Positions 53,244-63,531 of a stretch of DNA of 64,000 bases are shown here, piece after piece. How positions within the stretch are numbered: position 1 is the first letter of the stretch; every line of letters starts with the position of its first letter. A program made the position numbers and the translations under genes. The stretch is taken from the NCBI RefSeq assembly GCF_001665605.1, contig NZ_LZSV01000035.1, forward strand, positions 248,001 through 312,000. Reading direction: 5' to 3'. Source of the DNA: Mycobacterium sp. 852014-50255_SCH5639931 (lineage in GTDB: Bacteria > Actinomycetota > Actinomycetes > Mycobacteriales > Mycobacteriaceae). Under the pieces are notes generated by a model, which saw only the letters and a list, made by a program, of their open reading frames with translations, was not told where the DNA came from and did no database searches.

Positions 53244-53357
53244 GGGAGCCAATGTGCTCGAGGACCCCGACACGACGGGCCGCAGCGACGCCTGCGATCC
53301 ATCCGCGACGGCCGGTTATCCCCAGTGCCGTCTACATCCACAACCGGCCGAAAACGA

Positions 53358-54176
53358 CTAGCCGATTCGGTCCGCCCTGGTGTAGATGTTCATCGAGTCC
53401 TCCCGCAGGAACGCCACCAGCGTGATGCCCGACTCCTCGGCCAGCGAGACCGCCAGCGACGACGGCGCGGACACGGCGGCCAGCACCGGAATCCCGGCCA
53501 GCACAGCTTTTTGCGTCAACTCGAAGGAGGCCCGCCCACTGACCAGCAGCACCGAGCCGACCAGCGGCACCCGCCGATTTTCCAGCGCCCAGCCGATGAC
53601 CTTGTCGACCGCGTTGTGCCTGCCGACGTCCTCCCGCACCGCCAGCATGGTGCCGTCGACGCTGAACAGCGCCGCGGCGTGCAGCCCGCCGGTGCTGTCG
53701 AAAACCTCTTGCGCCGAACGCAATTGGTCGGGCATCGCCTCGAGCGTGGCCGCCGCTACGGTGGCGGGGTCCGCGCCGGGTGAGAAGCGGCCGATCAGCC
53801 GCACGGCGTCCAGCGACGCCTTGCCACACACCCCGCACGACGAGGTGGTGTAGAAGTTGCGGGTCACGTCGAGGGTCGGCACCGTGACGCCGGCGGCCAG
53901 TGTCACGTCGAGCACGTTATAGGTGTTCGTGCCCTCGACGGCGCCGCCGCAATACCGGATGGTCAGCACGTCGTCGCGGCCGGTGATGATCCCCTCGGTG
54001 AGCAGAAAGCCTTGGGCCAGTTCGAAATCCGCACCCGGGGTGCGCATCGTCACGGTCACCGCCGCGCCGTTCACCCGGATCTCCAACGGCTCCTCGACGA
54101 CCAGCGTCTCCGGCCGGCTGATCGCTTTCCCTGCGGTGAGATGCTTTACCCGCCGGCGCGCAGTTACGTGCCGCAC
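53358..54176 (-). CDS. fdhD: formate dehydrogenase accessory sulfurtransferase FdhD
   Basis: Transfers sulfur from a cysteine desulfurase to the Mo/W cofactor of formate dehydrogenase. The conserved [10 protein letters not shown] with the catalytic cysteine pair and [15 protein letters not shown] are present. 272 aa from GTG 54176. In M. tuberculosis fdhF follows; here no molybdoenzyme is encoded nearby, so the client must lie elsewhere or be absent. Confidence 0.93.
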   Translation of the reverse strand: MRHVTARRRVKHLTAGKAISRPETLVVEEPLEIRVNGAAVTVTMRTPGADFELAQGFLLTEGIITGRDDVLTIRYCGGAVEGTNTYNVLDVTLAAGVTVPTLDVTRNFYTTSSCGVCGKASLDAVRLIGRFSPGADPATVAAATLEAMPDQLRSAQEVFDSTGGLHAAALFSVDGTMLAVREDVGRHNAVDKVIGWALENRRVPLVGSVLLVSGRASFELTQKAVLAGIPVLAAVSAPSSLAVSLAEESGITLVAFLREDSMNIYTRADRIG

Positions 54177-54250
54177 TAGGCGAATTCACCGTCAGCCGGG
54201 ATCGCGGCGGAACGCTGGAACCTCACGCAGCCAAACTACCCTGGTCGGCA

Positions 54251-55231
54251 TCACACCGCCGAAGCCAGCGCCCTCAGGGTTTCCGCCGACGAGTGCACCG
54301 GCCGCCAGCCCAGCTGGGTGCGCGCTTTGGTGGTGTCCATGACCATCGACGTGCGCGCGGTGTGCAGCCATTCCAGCATGGACGGGACCAGCGGCACCCG
54401 CGACAGCGCCGCCGACGCCGCCGAGGCCGCGACGGCCGGCACCCGCACCGGGCGGCCGCCCAGCGCCCTGGCCACATCCCCCACCGTCACCACGCCGTCC
54501 CCGGCGATGTTGTACGCCCCGGGCGGCGCCGGGGTGGTGGCCGCCAGCGCGATCGCGCTCGCGACGTCGTCGTGGTGCACCAGCTGCAACGGGATGCCCG
54601 GGTCCGGGACGACCGGCTTCAAAATCGGCATCGCCTTGACCACGGCGCGCATCGGGCCCGGCAACTGGTTCCACGGCATGGCGTCGGCCAGGACGGTGGC
54701 ATTGGGCCCGGCGACGATGCACGGCCGCAGCACGAACACCTCGAGGGGCGAGTCCTTGGTGATCTCGGCCAGCAGCGCCTCGCACGCCGCCTTCTGCGCG
54801 GAGTAGTAGTGCTCGTCGGACCCTCGTGCCGGGACGTCCTCGGTCAGCGGGTGGGGGTTGTCGCCGTGGTAGCCGTAGGCCGCCACCGATGAGGTGTACA
54901 CCAGGCGCCGTGTCCGCTCGCTGGCGACCGTCGCCTCGAACACGTTGCGGGTGCCCTGCAGGTTGATGCGGGCGCTCTCTTCCCGCGACCCCATGATGAT
55001 GAAGGCGAGGTGGATGACCACGTCGGCCTTCGCCACCAGCGCGTCGACGGCCTCGCGGTCCAGGATGTCGCCCTGCTGGTAGGTCGTCTTCTGCCAGCCG
55101 CGCGAAGACGGGTCGAACGGCCGGCGCGCCATCCCGACGATGGCGTCCACGGCGGGTTCACGCTCCAGCGCCGTCACCGCGGACATACCGATCTCGCCGG
55201 TTGGCCCTGTCACCGCGACGCTAATTCCCAC
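54251..55231 (-). CDS. NAD-dependent epimerase/dehydratase family protein (extended SDR)
   Basis: 326 aa from GTG 55231, with GGAAAGAG upstream. Nucleotide motif VTGPTGEIGMSAV; catalytic region SSVAAYGYHG with YYSAQKAACE (YxxxK). The motif GPTGEIG replaces the more usual GGxGxxG pattern. Substrate unknown, perhaps a nucleotide sugar or sterol-like compound. Inserted between fdhD and the DUF2469/rnhB group, and divergent from the ANTAR regulator. Confidence 0.85.
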   Translation of the reverse strand: MGISVAVTGPTGEIGMSAVTALEREPAVDAIVGMARRPFDPSSRGWQKTTYQQGDILDREAVDALVAKADVVIHLAFIIMGSREESARINLQGTRNVFEATVASERTRRLVYTSSVAAYGYHGDNPHPLTEDVPARGSDEHYYSAQKAACEALLAEITKDSPLEVFVLRPCIVAGPNATVLADAMPWNQLPGPMRAVVKAMPILKPVVPDPGIPLQLVHHDDVASAIALAATTPAPPGAYNIAGDGVVTVGDVARALGGRPVRVPAVAASAASAALSRVPLVPSMLEWLHTARTSMVMDTTKARTQLGWRPVHSSAETLRALASAV

Positions 55232-55508
55232 CTGAAGGCTCTTTCCCGCCGGGCGCCCGCCGAAACCCCCGGTGGGAAATGTCACCAACGGGCGCCGCCG
55301 CGGGCGCGCCGATTGGTGAGTGCAAGACGCGCGGGTACCCGTATTGGCAGCGGGTGCTTTTCGCCGGCCCGGGGACTGGAGGTCGAGACGCGTGGGATTC
55401 GTCGCAATCGCACCGAACAGCGTGTGAGGGTCGCGCCCAGGACCGATAATCTACGGCGATCGAAACGCGGGGGTCAGACTGCCGAATGCGCAGGGAATGA
55501 GGCACAAC

Positions 55509-56267
55509 ATGGCGGACGAATCGACGGCCGCAGGCGGGCCGACGCCGGGCGGGGAAATGGCCGACCCCGGGACGGTGTTCGCCGCGCTGGCCGAGATCAT
55601 CTACCAGGGCTCGGACGCCGGCCAGATGTATGCGGCCATCTGCATCGCCGCCACCCTGGTTGTGCGCGGATGCGACCACGCCAGCCTGTTGGTGCGCGAT
55701 GGCGACCGCTACGTCACCGTGGGCGCGAGTGACCAGCTGGCGCAGCAGATCGACGAGCTGGAACGGCGTTCGGGGGACGGTCCGTGCATTGACGCGATCG
55801 AGGAGGAGACCCCCCAGATCGACCCGGACCTGACGACCCCGTCGCTGTGGCCGCAGCTGGCGAAGGTCCTGGTGGCGGAAACCCCGGTGCGCGGGGCGAT
55901 GGGCTTTCGGCTGCTGGTGGACAAACGCAAGGGCGCCGCGCTCAACCTGTTCAGCGACACCCCCAACGTGTTCGACGCCGAATCGGCCGGGCGCGCGGCG
56001 GTGCTGGCCGCGTTCGCCAGCGTGGCCATCAATGCGGTCGCAAAGGGCGACGACGCCACCAGCCTGCGCCGCGGATTACTGAGCAACCGCGAGATCGGCA
56101 AGGCAGTCGGCATGTTGATGCTGCTCCACGACATGACCGAGACGCAGGCGTTCGACCTGCTGCGGCGCCATTCCCAGACGCTGAACATCAAGCTGGCCGA
56201 TGTCGCGCGGGAAGTCATCGACAGACGCGGCCAACTGCCGCCCGCGGAAGACAAGGAGGACGGCTAG
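55509..56267 (+). CDS. GAF-ANTAR domain regulator
   Basis: 252 aa from ATG 55509 (MADESTAAGG), which has GAGG six bases upstream; ATG 55497 is an alternative. The GAF sensor domain is at about residues 25-165 (CDHASLLVRDGDRY, GDGPCIDAIEEE). The C-terminal ANTAR RNA-binding domain is LLSNREIGKAVGMLMLLHDM then AFDLLRRHSQTLN. ANTAR proteins act by antitermination at paired RNA hairpins. A TAATCT box at 55447-55452 could be its -10. Confidence 0.88.
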   Translation: MADESTAAGGPTPGGEMADPGTVFAALAEIIYQGSDAGQMYAAICIAATLVVRGCDHASLLVRDGDRYVTVGASDQLAQQIDELERRSGDGPCIDAIEEETPQIDPDLTTPSLWPQLAKVLVAETPVRGAMGFRLLVDKRKGAALNLFSDTPNVFDAESAGRAAVLAAFASVAINAVAKGDDATSLRRGLLSNREIGKAVGMLMLLHDMTETQAFDLLRRHSQTLNIKLADVAREVIDRRGQLPPAEDKEDG

Positions 56268-56272
56268 CCTGG

Positions 56273-56578
56273 CTACTCCGGCAGCCGCAGCTCGGGCTTT
56301 TCCACCTCTTCGATGTTGACGTCCTTGAACGTCACCACCCGCACCTGCTTGACGAACCGGGCCGGGCGGTACATGTCCCACACCCAGGCGTCGGACAGTC
56401 GCAGCTCGAAGTACACCTCGCCGTCGGCGTTGCGGGGCACCATCTCCACGCTGTTGGCCAGGTAGAAGCGCCGCTCGGTTTCGACGACGAAGCTGAACTG
56501 GCCGACGATGTCCTTGTATTCGCGGTACAGCGAGAGCTCCATCTCGGTTTCGTACTTTTCGAGATCCTCGGCACTCAT
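56273..56578 (-). CDS. DUF2469 family protein
   Basis: 101 aa from ATG 56578, the same length as Rv2901c. Sequence [20 protein letters not shown] and [20 protein letters not shown] is conserved in actinobacteria. Small acidic soluble protein of unknown function. Its start overlaps the rnhB stop by four bases. Confidence 0.9.
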   Translation of the reverse strand: MSAEDLEKYETEMELSLYREYKDIVGQFSFVVETERRFYLANSVEMVPRNADGEVYFELRLSDAWVWDMYRPARFVKQVRVVTFKDVNIEEVEKPELRLPE

Positions 56579-57378
56579 CTGTTCAGACGTCCTTCTCGGA
56601 GAAACACTTCCCCCGGCGTTCCGCCCGGGGAATCCTGGCCCCATCTTTCCTCACCGATATCCACCGCGCGCGGGCGAGGGTCCGGTCGGCATTCGGCCAC
56701 GACGCGGCCGCCCGACCCTTCTGACCCTATGGCCACGCGCCGGACATTGATGAACGAATGGCGGTGTTCGGGGCAGGGACCCAGCCGCGTCAGCGCCGTG
56801 CTGTGCGCCGGTGTGCTGTAACCCTTGTGCTCGGCGAAGCCATAGCCCGGGTGGTCGGTGTCCATGGCGACCATCAGCCGGTCCCGGCTGACCTTCGCCA
56901 GCACGCTGGCCGCGGCGATGCACGCCGCCACCGCGTCGCCGCCGATGACCGGGAGCGACGGCACCGCCAGGCCGGGCACCCGGAATCCGTCGCTGAGCAC
57001 GTAACCGGGCCGCAGCGACAGGCCCGCCACGGCGCGGCGCATGCCTTCGATGTTGGCGACGTGCACGCCGCGCCGGTCCACCTCGGCCGGCGGGATGAAC
57101 ACCACGTGGTAGGCCAGCGCGTAACGACGAATCAGCGGGAACAACTTCTCCCGGGCACTCTCGGTGAGCTTTTTCGAATCATCAAGCGCAGCAAGGCTTT
57201 CCAGACGCCCCGGCCCCAGCACGCAGGCCGCCACCACCAGTGGGCCCGCGCAGGCGCCGCGGCCGACTTCGTCCACGCCGGCCACCGGCCCCAGGCCGCT
57301 GCGGTACAGCGCCGACTCCAGGGTCCGCAACCCCGATGACTTGCGGATCACCGTCCGCGGCGGCCACGTCGTGGCCAT
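56575..57378 (-). CDS. rnhB: ribonuclease HII
   Basis: Cleaves the RNA strand of RNA-DNA hybrids and misincorporated ribonucleotides. Catalytic acids: [15 protein letters not shown] (Asp, Glu) and the [24 protein letters not shown] blocks. 267 aa from ATG 57378 ([14 protein letters not shown]). The C-terminal tail of about 45 residues is not conserved. Follows lepB closely. Confidence 0.96.
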   Translation of the reverse strand: MATTWPPRTVIRKSSGLRTLESALYRSGLGPVAGVDEVGRGACAGPLVVAACVLGPGRLESLAALDDSKKLTESAREKLFPLIRRYALAYHVVFIPPAEVDRRGVHVANIEGMRRAVAGLSLRPGYVLSDGFRVPGLAVPSLPVIGGDAVAACIAAASVLAKVSRDRLMVAMDTDHPGYGFAEHKGYSTPAHSTALTRLGPCPEHRHSFINVRRVAIGSEGSGGRVVAECRPDPRPRAVDIGEERWGQDSPGGTPGEVFLREGRLNR

Positions 57379-57380
57379 GG

Positions 57381-58259
57381 CTACTGGTGCTGCTGGGGGT
57401 TCACCGAAGACACGCCACCCCATCGCCCGGGCGGCCACACGATGAACCTCGCCTTGCCGATCACGTTGGACACCGGCACGGTTCCCGACGCGGGATCACC
57501 CGTGCACAACACGCCCTTGAGCGCCTCGGCCGGGACACTGTTGCAGTGGGCGCGGGAATCCGCCGAGTGCGTCCGGTTGTCGCCCATCACCCACAGCCGC
57601 CCCTGCGGAACGGTGACCGGCCCGAACTCGCTGCCCAGGCACGGGTACACCGACGGGTCGGCCATCATGGTGGCCGGATCCAGGTAGGGCTCTTTGAGCG
57701 GCTTGCCGTTGACCGTCAAGCCGGTGTCGGCCCGGCACTGCACCGTCTGCCCGCCGACCGCGATGACCCGCTTGACCAAGTCGTTTTCGTCGGGTGGCAC
57801 GAAGCCGATGAAGGACAGCGCGTCCTGTGCCCAGTGCAGCACGGTGTTGTTGGACCGGATCGACTTGTACCCGAGGTTCCAGTTCGGCGGTCCCTTGAAG
57901 ACGATGACGTCACCGGGGCGGGGTGAGTCGAAGCGATAGCTGACCTTGTCGACCATGATCCGGTCACCGACACAACCGGCGCACCCGTGCAGCGTCGGCT
58001 CCATCGATTCCGACGGGATCAGGTAGGGCCGTGCCACGAACGTCAACATGACGTAATAGAGGGCTACCGCGATCACCGCCAGCAGCGCGAATTCCCGCAG
58101 CGTGGATCGCTTGGTGCGCTCCGGCGCGCCCTCGTCGGGCGCCTCTCCCGGTTCGGGGACCTTCGGCGAATCGCCTTCGGGCGTGTCCGGGATGCGGGTG
58201 GAGACCTTCGGCTCTGACTGGGCGGACTGGGGCTCAGATGAGTCCGTGGGATCGGTCAC
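57381..58259 (-). CDS. lepB: signal peptidase I
   Basis: Cleaves exported preproteins at the outer face of the membrane. The cytoplasmic N terminus is acidic and Pro-rich (residues 1-55), one membrane helix follows ([21 protein letters not shown]), then PSESMEPTL with the catalytic Ser and [14 protein letters not shown] with the catalytic Lys; [11 protein letters not shown] is also conserved. 292 aa from GTG 58259. Confidence 0.95.
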   Translation of the reverse strand: MTDPTDSSEPQSAQSEPKVSTRIPDTPEGDSPKVPEPGEAPDEGAPERTKRSTLREFALLAVIAVALYYVMLTFVARPYLIPSESMEPTLHGCAGCVGDRIMVDKVSYRFDSPRPGDVIVFKGPPNWNLGYKSIRSNNTVLHWAQDALSFIGFVPPDENDLVKRVIAVGGQTVQCRADTGLTVNGKPLKEPYLDPATMMADPSVYPCLGSEFGPVTVPQGRLWVMGDNRTHSADSRAHCNSVPAEALKGVLCTGDPASGTVPVSNVIGKARFIVWPPGRWGGVSSVNPQQHQ

Positions 58260-58328
58260 GAGATCAGAGTAGCCAGCGCACATTGTGGCGCTGTAAACCG
58301 ACCGGGACTGCCGCCCGGCCGTCCCAGC

Positions 58329-58670
58329 TCAGCGCTTTTCCTTGATCTTGGCCTTCTTGCCGCGGAGCTCACGCAGGTAGTACAGCTTCGCGCGGCGGAC
58401 ATCGCCACGGGTCACCACCTCGATGTGGTCGATGTTCGGCGAATGCACCGGAAACGTCCGCTCGACGCCGACGCCGTAGCTCTCCTTGCGCACGGTGAAG
58501 GTCTCGCGGATGCCGCCGCCCTGCCGACGGATCACCGCGCCCTTGAACACCTGGATACGCTCCTTGGCGCCCTCGATGACCTTGACGTGCACGTTGACGG
58601 TGTCGCCCGGGCCGAAAACCGGGATGTCGTCGCGCAGCGACGCTTGGTCGACGAAGTCCAGGCGGTTCAT
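58329..58670 (-). CDS. rplS: 50S ribosomal protein L19
   Basis: 113 aa from MNRLDFVDQ (58670), the usual length. Conserved [39 protein letters not shown] and [18 protein letters not shown] (split). It heads the lepB-rnhB-DUF2469 group on the minus strand; lepB begins 69 bases downstream. Confidence 0.97.
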   Translation of the reverse strand: MNRLDFVDQASLRDDIPVFGPGDTVNVHVKVIEGAKERIQVFKGAVIRRQGGGIRETFTVRKESYGVGVERTFPVHSPNIDHIEVVTRGDVRRAKLYYLRELRGKKAKIKEKR

Positions 58671-59023
58671 CTGAGAAGACACTTCCTTGCGGTCGCGGCC
58701 TGCGGCAACAGCTCTCACCCGGATGTGAGGCAGTCGCCAAGCCGATGGTTTGAGGCAACTTGGGCGTATCTCGCAGCAGGCAAGAAGCGGCCCGGCCGGC
58801 CTGGAACCGCTGGAGACAACTGGTCAATTGTGCCAGACAGGAGGCTTGCCATGAAAATCACAGCGTCGGAGGCGGTTCGCAACGAGCCGAAAACGCTGGT
58901 GAATGGTACATATGACTGGGGCCAGAACGCGCTACCGGACCTTGCGTAATGGCCGGGACAGGTGGCGCGATGCAGCCCGCACCCGTGAACTTGGGTGCGT
59001 CGGAGCCACGTCGGAGGAGAGGA
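58671..59023. other. 353-base non-coding region between divergent rplS and lppW
   Basis: It must carry the rplS promoter (minus strand) and the lppW promoter (plus strand). A 32-codon frame at 58851-58949 is open, but nothing supports it as a gene. An AT-rich TACATA (58908-58913) about 110 bases before lppW is the best -10-like sequence, without a matching -35. Confidence 0.4.
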
Positions 59024-59992
59024 ATGCGCGTTCGGCCGCTGATTTTGTTCACCGCCACAGCGGCGGTGGCGTTGATCGTGGCCGCCGGATGCGAGGCGAA
59101 GGTACAGGCTAAGGTATACAGCCTCCCGGTCTACGTCACACCCGACCGAGGCCTGCGCCAGCCGCCGCCGCAGTCGGCCGAGCTCATGCTCGAGGCGGTC
59201 AAGCCACCGCAGCCCGAACGGCAGCTGACCAACCCGGGGCCCGTCGGCCTGCAGGCGCGGGTGCAGCAGGCAACCGACGAAGCCGCCGCCGGCGGAGCCG
59301 CCCTTTCGGTGGCGATCCTCGATCGCAAGACCCACCAGCTGGTCTCCACCGGCAACAGCCAGGTCATCGGCACCGCGTCGGTGGCCAAGCTGTTCATCGC
59401 CGACGACCTGCTGCTGCACGAATCGCAGGGCAAGGCCGCGCTGAGCGCGGACGACCGCCAGGCGTTGGACATCATGTTGCAGTCATCCGACGACGGCGCG
59501 GCGGAGAAGTTCTGGGGCCAGGACGGCGAGAACGCCATCATCACCGCGGTCGCGGCGCGCTACGGGCTCACGTCGACCACCCCGCCCAGCGACGGACGCT
59601 GGTGGAACACGATGAGCACGACGACCGACCTGATCCGCTACTACGAGATGCTGCTCGACGGATCGGGCGGGCTGCCGGCGGACAAGGCGAAGGTCATCGT
59701 CGACGACCTGGCCCAGTCCACCCCGAACGGGCTCGACGGCTACCCGCAACGCTTCGGCATCCCCGACGGGCTGTACGCCGAACCGGTGGCGGTCAAGCAG
59801 GGCTGGATGTGCTGCATCGGCAGCGACTGGATGCACTTGTCGACCGGTGTGATCGGCTCGGACCGTCGCTACATCATGGTGGTGCAGTCGCTGCAGAACT
59901 CCGACGACGCCACCGCCCGCGAGACCATCACCCGGGCGGTCAGGACGATATTTCCCGAGGGCCGGATCGACCCGCTGGGGCGCGGGCTCTAA
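59024..59992 (+). CDS. lppW: lipoprotein LppW with beta-lactamase-like domain
   Basis: 322 aa. I chose ATG 59024 because GGAGGAGAGGA precedes it and the product then starts with a lipoprotein signal ([15 protein letters not shown] to VAAGC). The mature part resembles a class A beta-lactamase/DD-peptidase fold: [15 protein letters not shown] holds an SxAK-like SVAK, followed by [13 protein letters not shown] (SDD) but a KTG triad is not obvious (VKQGWMCC). Homologue of Rv2905. Its last four bases overlap trmD. Confidence 0.85.
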   Translation: MRVRPLILFTATAAVALIVAAGCEAKVQAKVYSLPVYVTPDRGLRQPPPQSAELMLEAVKPPQPERQLTNPGPVGLQARVQQATDEAAAGGAALSVAILDRKTHQLVSTGNSQVIGTASVAKLFIADDLLLHESQGKAALSADDRQALDIMLQSSDDGAAEKFWGQDGENAIITAVAARYGLTSTTPPSDGRWWNTMSTTTDLIRYYEMLLDGSGGLPADKAKVIVDDLAQSTPNGLDGYPQRFGIPDGLYAEPVAVKQGWMCCIGSDWMHLSTGVIGSDRRYIMVVQSLQNSDDATARETITRAVRTIFPEGRIDPLGRGL

Positions 59993-60693
59993 TCCTCTTG
60001 CCCGGGCGGGTCGAGCAGCTCCGGGCGGCGTTCGCGGGTGCGCTGCAGCGAGACCTCCCGGCGCCAGGCGGCGACGCGCGCGTGGTCGCCGGATAACAAC
60101 ACCTCGGGAACGTCGAGCCCACGCCAGCTCGGCGGCCTGGTGTAGCTGGGCCCCTCCAGCAGCCGGTCCAGCGCCGGGGAGTGCGAATCCTCGCGATGCG
60201 ACGCCGGATTGCCGAGGACGCCCTCGAGCAGGCGCACCACGGCTTCGATCATCACCACCGCCGCCGACTCCCCACCCGGCAGGACATAGTCGCCGATCGA
60301 GACTTCCTCGACCCGCATCCGCCGGGCGGCATCCTCGATGACCCGCTGGTCGATGCCCTCGTAGCGGCCGCACGCGAACACCAGGTGCTCCTCGGCGCTC
60401 CACCGCTGGGCGTCAGCCTGCGTGAACAACGCACCGGCGGGGGTGGGCACAACCAAAACGGTTTGCTCCGAACAGATCTCGTCCAGCGCTTCGCCCCACA
60501 CCGGGGCCTTCATCACCATCCCGGGGCCACCGCCGTACGGCGCGTCGTCGACCGAGCGATGCACGTCGTGCGTCCACCGACGCAGATCGTGCACCCGCAG
60601 GTCGACCAGCCCCGACTGAATCGCCTTGCCCGGCAAGGATTGTCGCAACGGGTCGAGAAAGGTCGGGAAGATCGTGACGACGTCGATTCTCAT
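59989..60693 (-). CDS. trmD: tRNA (guanine37-N1)-methyltransferase TrmD
   Basis: Methylates G37 of tRNAs and prevents frameshifting. The knotted SAM site is [13 protein letters not shown] followed by [14 protein letters not shown]; the N terminus [13 protein letters not shown] is also typical. 234 aa. Overlaps rimM by four bases within the rpsP-khpA-rimM-trmD operon. Confidence 0.97.
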   Translation of the reverse strand: MRIDVVTIFPTFLDPLRQSLPGKAIQSGLVDLRVHDLRRWTHDVHRSVDDAPYGGGPGMVMKAPVWGEALDEICSEQTVLVVPTPAGALFTQADAQRWSAEEHLVFACGRYEGIDQRVIEDAARRMRVEEVSIGDYVLPGGESAAVVMIEAVVRLLEGVLGNPASHREDSHSPALDRLLEGPSYTRPPSWRGLDVPEVLLSGDHARVAAWRREVSLQRTRERRPELLDPPGQED

Positions 60694-61211
60694 GCCAGAT
60701 CCAGCAGGCCCTCGGGCGGATCGATCTGGACACTGCGGTCGTCGAGCGACACCGACGTGACGATCGCGCCGACGAACGGCACCAACACTTCCCCGCCGTC
60801 GCCTCGGCGCACCGCCAACAGCTCACCCCCGGCGGTGTGCAACACCTCGGCGACGACACCGACGTCCTGGCCCGTCACCGTCCGGACGTGCAGCCCTTCG
60901 AGTTGGTGGTCGTAGTAGGTATCCGGCTCATCGATGGGGGGCAAATCATCGGAATCGACGACGAACAAGGTGCCGCGCAGCGCGTCGGCGGTGTCGCGGT
61001 CCGTCACCCCGGCCAATCGCAACAGCAGCCGCCCACCATGCTCGCGTGCGCTCTCGACGACGAAGTCACGTTCTTCGCCACCGCGGGATGGCTTGCCGCG
61101 CAAGGTGTTACCCGGCGCGAAGCGGGTCGCGGGGTCGTCGGTGCGGATCTCGACGACGACCTCGCCGCCGATCCCGTGCGCTTTCGCGACGCGCCCGACG
61201 GTCAACTCCAA
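60690..61211 (-). CDS. rimM: ribosome maturation factor RimM
   Basis: 16S rRNA processing factor that binds S19. N-terminal barrel with [18 protein letters not shown]-terminal PRC-barrel with [20 protein letters not shown] and [15 protein letters not shown]. 173 aa. Four-base overlap with trmD. Confidence 0.96.
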   Translation of the reverse strand: MELTVGRVAKAHGIGGEVVVEIRTDDPATRFAPGNTLRGKPSRGGEERDFVVESAREHGGRLLLRLAGVTDRDTADALRGTLFVVDSDDLPPIDEPDTYYDHQLEGLHVRTVTGQDVGVVAEVLHTAGGELLAVRRGDGGEVLVPFVGAIVTSVSLDDRSVQIDPPEGLLDLA

Positions 61212-61228
61212 CGGAGCTCCATCAGCGG

Positions 61229-61471
61229 CTACTGGTCGGTGTCCACCACGTCGACGCGGATACCGCGGCCACCGATACCGGCGACCAGGGTGCGCAGCGC
61301 GGTCGCGGTGCGTCCGCCGCGACCGATCACCTTGCCCAGGTCGTCGGGATGGACGTGGACCTCGACAGTTCTGCCGCGGCGGCTGGTCACCATGTCCACC
61401 CGGACATCGTCGGGGTTGTCGACAATCCCACGGACCAGGTGCTCCACCGCGTCAACGACGACCGTGCTCAC
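61229..61471 (-). CDS. khpA: KH-domain RNA-binding protein KhpA
   Basis: 80 aa consisting of one KH domain: [23 protein letters not shown] with the GxGG-type loop (IGRGGR). Acts with KhpB as an RNA chaperone affecting cell division in other bacteria. Located between rpsP and rimM, as usual. Confidence 0.95.
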   Translation of the reverse strand: MSTVVVDAVEHLVRGIVDNPDDVRVDMVTSRRGRTVEVHVHPDDLGKVIGRGGRTATALRTLVAGIGGRGIRVDVVDTDQ

Positions 61472-61476
61472 GTCAG

Positions 61477-62001
61477 TCAGCTTTCGGCGCTCGGCGCGGC
61501 CTGCTCGCCGCCCTCGGCGGCCGTCTCCGCCGGCGCGGCTTCAGCGGCGGTCTCCGCCGGCGTCTCGGCGGCAGCCGGCGCCTCCGGCTCGGCCGCCTTG
61601 GCGGCCTTCTTGGCGGGCGACTTCTTCTTCGGCTTCGCGGCCTCGGTGGTGGGACCGCCCTCGGCCTCCGCCAGCGCGGCGTTGAACAGCTCGAGCTTGC
61701 TGGGCTTCGGGGGGGCGACCTTCAAGCGGCCCTCGGCGCCCGGCAGGCCCTTGAACTTCTGCCAGTCGCCGGTGATCTTCAGCAGCTTGAGGACGGGCTC
61801 GGTGGGCTGAGCGCCCACGGATAGCCAGTACTGCGCGCGCTCGGAGTTGATCTCGATGAGGCTCGGGTCTTCCTTCGGGTGGTAGCGGCCGATGACCTCG
61901 ATGGAGCGACCGTCGCGCCGCGTGCGCGCGTCGGCGACGGCGATGCGGTATTGGGGATTGCGGATCTTGCCAAGCCGAGTCAGCTTGATCTTCACAGCCA
62001 T
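61477..62001 (-). CDS. rpsP: 30S ribosomal protein S16
   Basis: 174 aa from ATG 62001 ([20 protein letters not shown]). The S16 core ([22 protein letters not shown]) ends near residue 90. A long Ala/Glu/Pro/Lys-rich extension follows ([20 protein letters not shown]), characteristic of mycobacterial S16 and probably disordered. First gene of the operon. Confidence 0.96.
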   Translation of the reverse strand: MAVKIKLTRLGKIRNPQYRIAVADARTRRDGRSIEVIGRYHPKEDPSLIEINSERAQYWLSVGAQPTEPVLKLLKITGDWQKFKGLPGAEGRLKVAPPKPSKLELFNAALAEAEGGPTTEAAKPKKKSPAKKAAKAAEPEAPAAAETPAETAAEAAPAETAAEGGEQAAPSAES

Positions 62002-62088
62002 GGTTAAGCGGGTTCTCCTGTGTGCGTCACGCTGCAATTCAGCGATCGGGGCGGGATGCCCGGATCCGGTTTTGCCTCGCGTGTATGA

Positions 62089-62117
62089 CCACCAAGCGAT
62101 GCGTAATCGCTCGGTGG
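62089..62117 (-). promoter_or_regulatory. hairpin in the rpsP upstream region
   Basis: CCACC (62089-62093) pairs with GGTGG (62113-62117), and inside AGCGAT (62095-62100) pairs with ATCGCT (62106-62111) around a five-base loop, with one mismatch between the two stems. It lies about 90 bases before the rpsP start and could be a leader regulatory structure or the terminator of the upstream gene. Confidence 0.4.
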
Positions 62118-62177
62118 ACAGCCGCCCATTGTGCCAGAACGGGGCGCCGCGCCAGAAATCCGCTCGATCGTCCCGGC

Positions 62178-62597
62178 CTACATGACCTTCTGGAAGACCT
62201 TGGTCTCGACCCGGCGGGTCATCCGCCAGCCCTCGGACGTGCGGGCGAACTCGTCGTCGTACCAGAGCCCGCAGAACAGCACCTGATCCTTGTCCCCGCC
62301 GAGCACCATCGGGTTGAAGCAGATCACCCGCGAGGAGGCCTTATCCCCGTCGATCCGCACCGAGAAGTTGCCCAGCATGTGCGCATACACCGGGAAGTTC
62401 GGCAGCACCTCCGACAGCCACTTCTTGACCTCCGGGTAGTGGCCCTCGATGCCGCCGAGTGCGGTGTAGTCGATGTACGCGTCTTCCGTGAACACCTGGT
62501 CGAGGTCGTCGAATCGGCGCTGGTCAATGGCGGTGGAATAGTCCACCAGAAGCTGCTGGATCTCTAAGCGGTCGGAAATCTCGGCCAGGCTCAACAT
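62178..62597 (-). CDS. NTF2-like / SnoaL-like domain protein
   Basis: 139 aa from ATG 62597. The fold is suggested by the N-terminal helices [22 protein letters not shown], the strand [14 protein letters not shown] and [15 protein letters not shown] at the C terminus. Homologue of Rv2910c. It may be a small dehydratase or isomerase; active-site residues cannot be assigned with confidence. Divergent from dacB2. Confidence 0.85.
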   Translation of the reverse strand: MLSLAEISDRLEIQQLLVDYSTAIDQRRFDDLDQVFTEDAYIDYTALGGIEGHYPEVKKWLSEVLPNFPVYAHMLGNFSVRIDGDKASSRVICFNPMVLGGDKDQVLFCGLWYDDEFARTSEGWRMTRRVETKVFQKVM

Positions 62598-62655
62598 GCA
62601 TCGGACAGTACTGAAAATCGACGCCGAACAGGCCCGGAAGTTAGACTTTCGGCCC

Positions 62656-63531
62656 ATGCGCAAGGTCATGGCCGCAGCCGCGGCCCTGCTCACGGTGGGG
62701 GCGTGCGGTGCGACCGTCCCCACGGCCTGGGCCGACAGCATGCAGCCGGTGGGCTCGGTGCCGATCCCGGACGGCCCGGCCCAGACTTGGATCGTCGCCG
62801 ATCTCGACACCGGTCAGGTGCTGGCCGGCCGCGACCAGAACGTGGCCCACCCGCCAGCTAGCACCATCAAGACGCTGCTGGCCCAGGTGGTCCTCGACTC
62901 GGTGAGCCTGGACTCCACCGTCGTCGCCGACGCCGCCGACACCCAGGTGGAATGCAATTGCGTCGGCATCAAACCGGGCCGCACCTACACCGCGCGTCAG
63001 CTTCTCGACGGCCTGCTGCTGGTCTCGGGTAACGACGCCGCCAACACGCTGGCGCACATGCTGGGCGGGCCCGACGTCACGGTCGCCAAGATGAACGCCA
63101 AGGCCGCGTCGCTCGGCGCGACGAGCACCCATGCCGCGACGCCGTCCGGGCTCGACGGGCCCGGTGGATCCGGGTCATCGACCGCGCACGACCTGGCCGT
63201 CATCTTCCGCGCCGCGATGGCCAACCCGGTGTTCGCGCAGATCACTGCCGAGCCGTCGGCGATGTTCCCCGGCGATCACGGGGATCAACCGATCACCAAT
63301 CAGGACGAGCTGTTGCAGCGCTACCCCGGCGCGATCGGCGGCAAGACCGGGTTCACCAACGCGGCCCGCAAGACCTTCGTCGGGGCCGCCGCCCGCGGTG
63401 GCCGCCGGCTGGTCATCGCCATGATGTACGGGCTGCTCAAAGAGGGCGGCCCGACGTACTGGGACCAGGCGGCGACGTTGTTCGACTGGGGATTCGCGCA
63501 GAGCCCGCAGTCCAGCATCGGCTCGCTGTAG
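62656..63531 (+). CDS. dacB2: D-alanyl-D-alanine carboxypeptidase DacB2
   Basis: Trims the pentapeptide of peptidoglycan outside the membrane. ATG 62656 gives a signal peptide (VMAAAAALLTVGACGATVP to WADS) and 291 aa, the length of Rv2911. Active-site motifs: PASTIKT (SxxK), VSGNDAAN (SxN) and GKTGFTN (KTG). Confidence 0.95.
   Translation: MRKVMAAAAALLTVGACGATVPTAWADSMQPVGSVPIPDGPAQTWIVADLDTGQVLAGRDQNVAHPPASTIKTLLAQVVLDSVSLDSTVVADAADTQVECNCVGIKPGRTYTARQLLDGLLLVSGNDAANTLAHMLGGPDVTVAKMNAKAASLGATSTHAATPSGLDGPGGSGSSTAHDLAVIFRAAMANPVFAQITAEPSAMFPGDHGDQPITNQDELLQRYPGAIGGKTGFTNAARKTFVGAAARGGRRLVIAMMYGLLKEGGPTYWDQAATLFDWGFAQSPQSSIGSL

Noticed and set aside
58851-58949. 32-codon frame before lppW whose stop overlaps an upstream in-frame ATG of lppW
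   Set aside because: No ribosome site of quality, no recognisable feature, and the better lppW start is at 59024.
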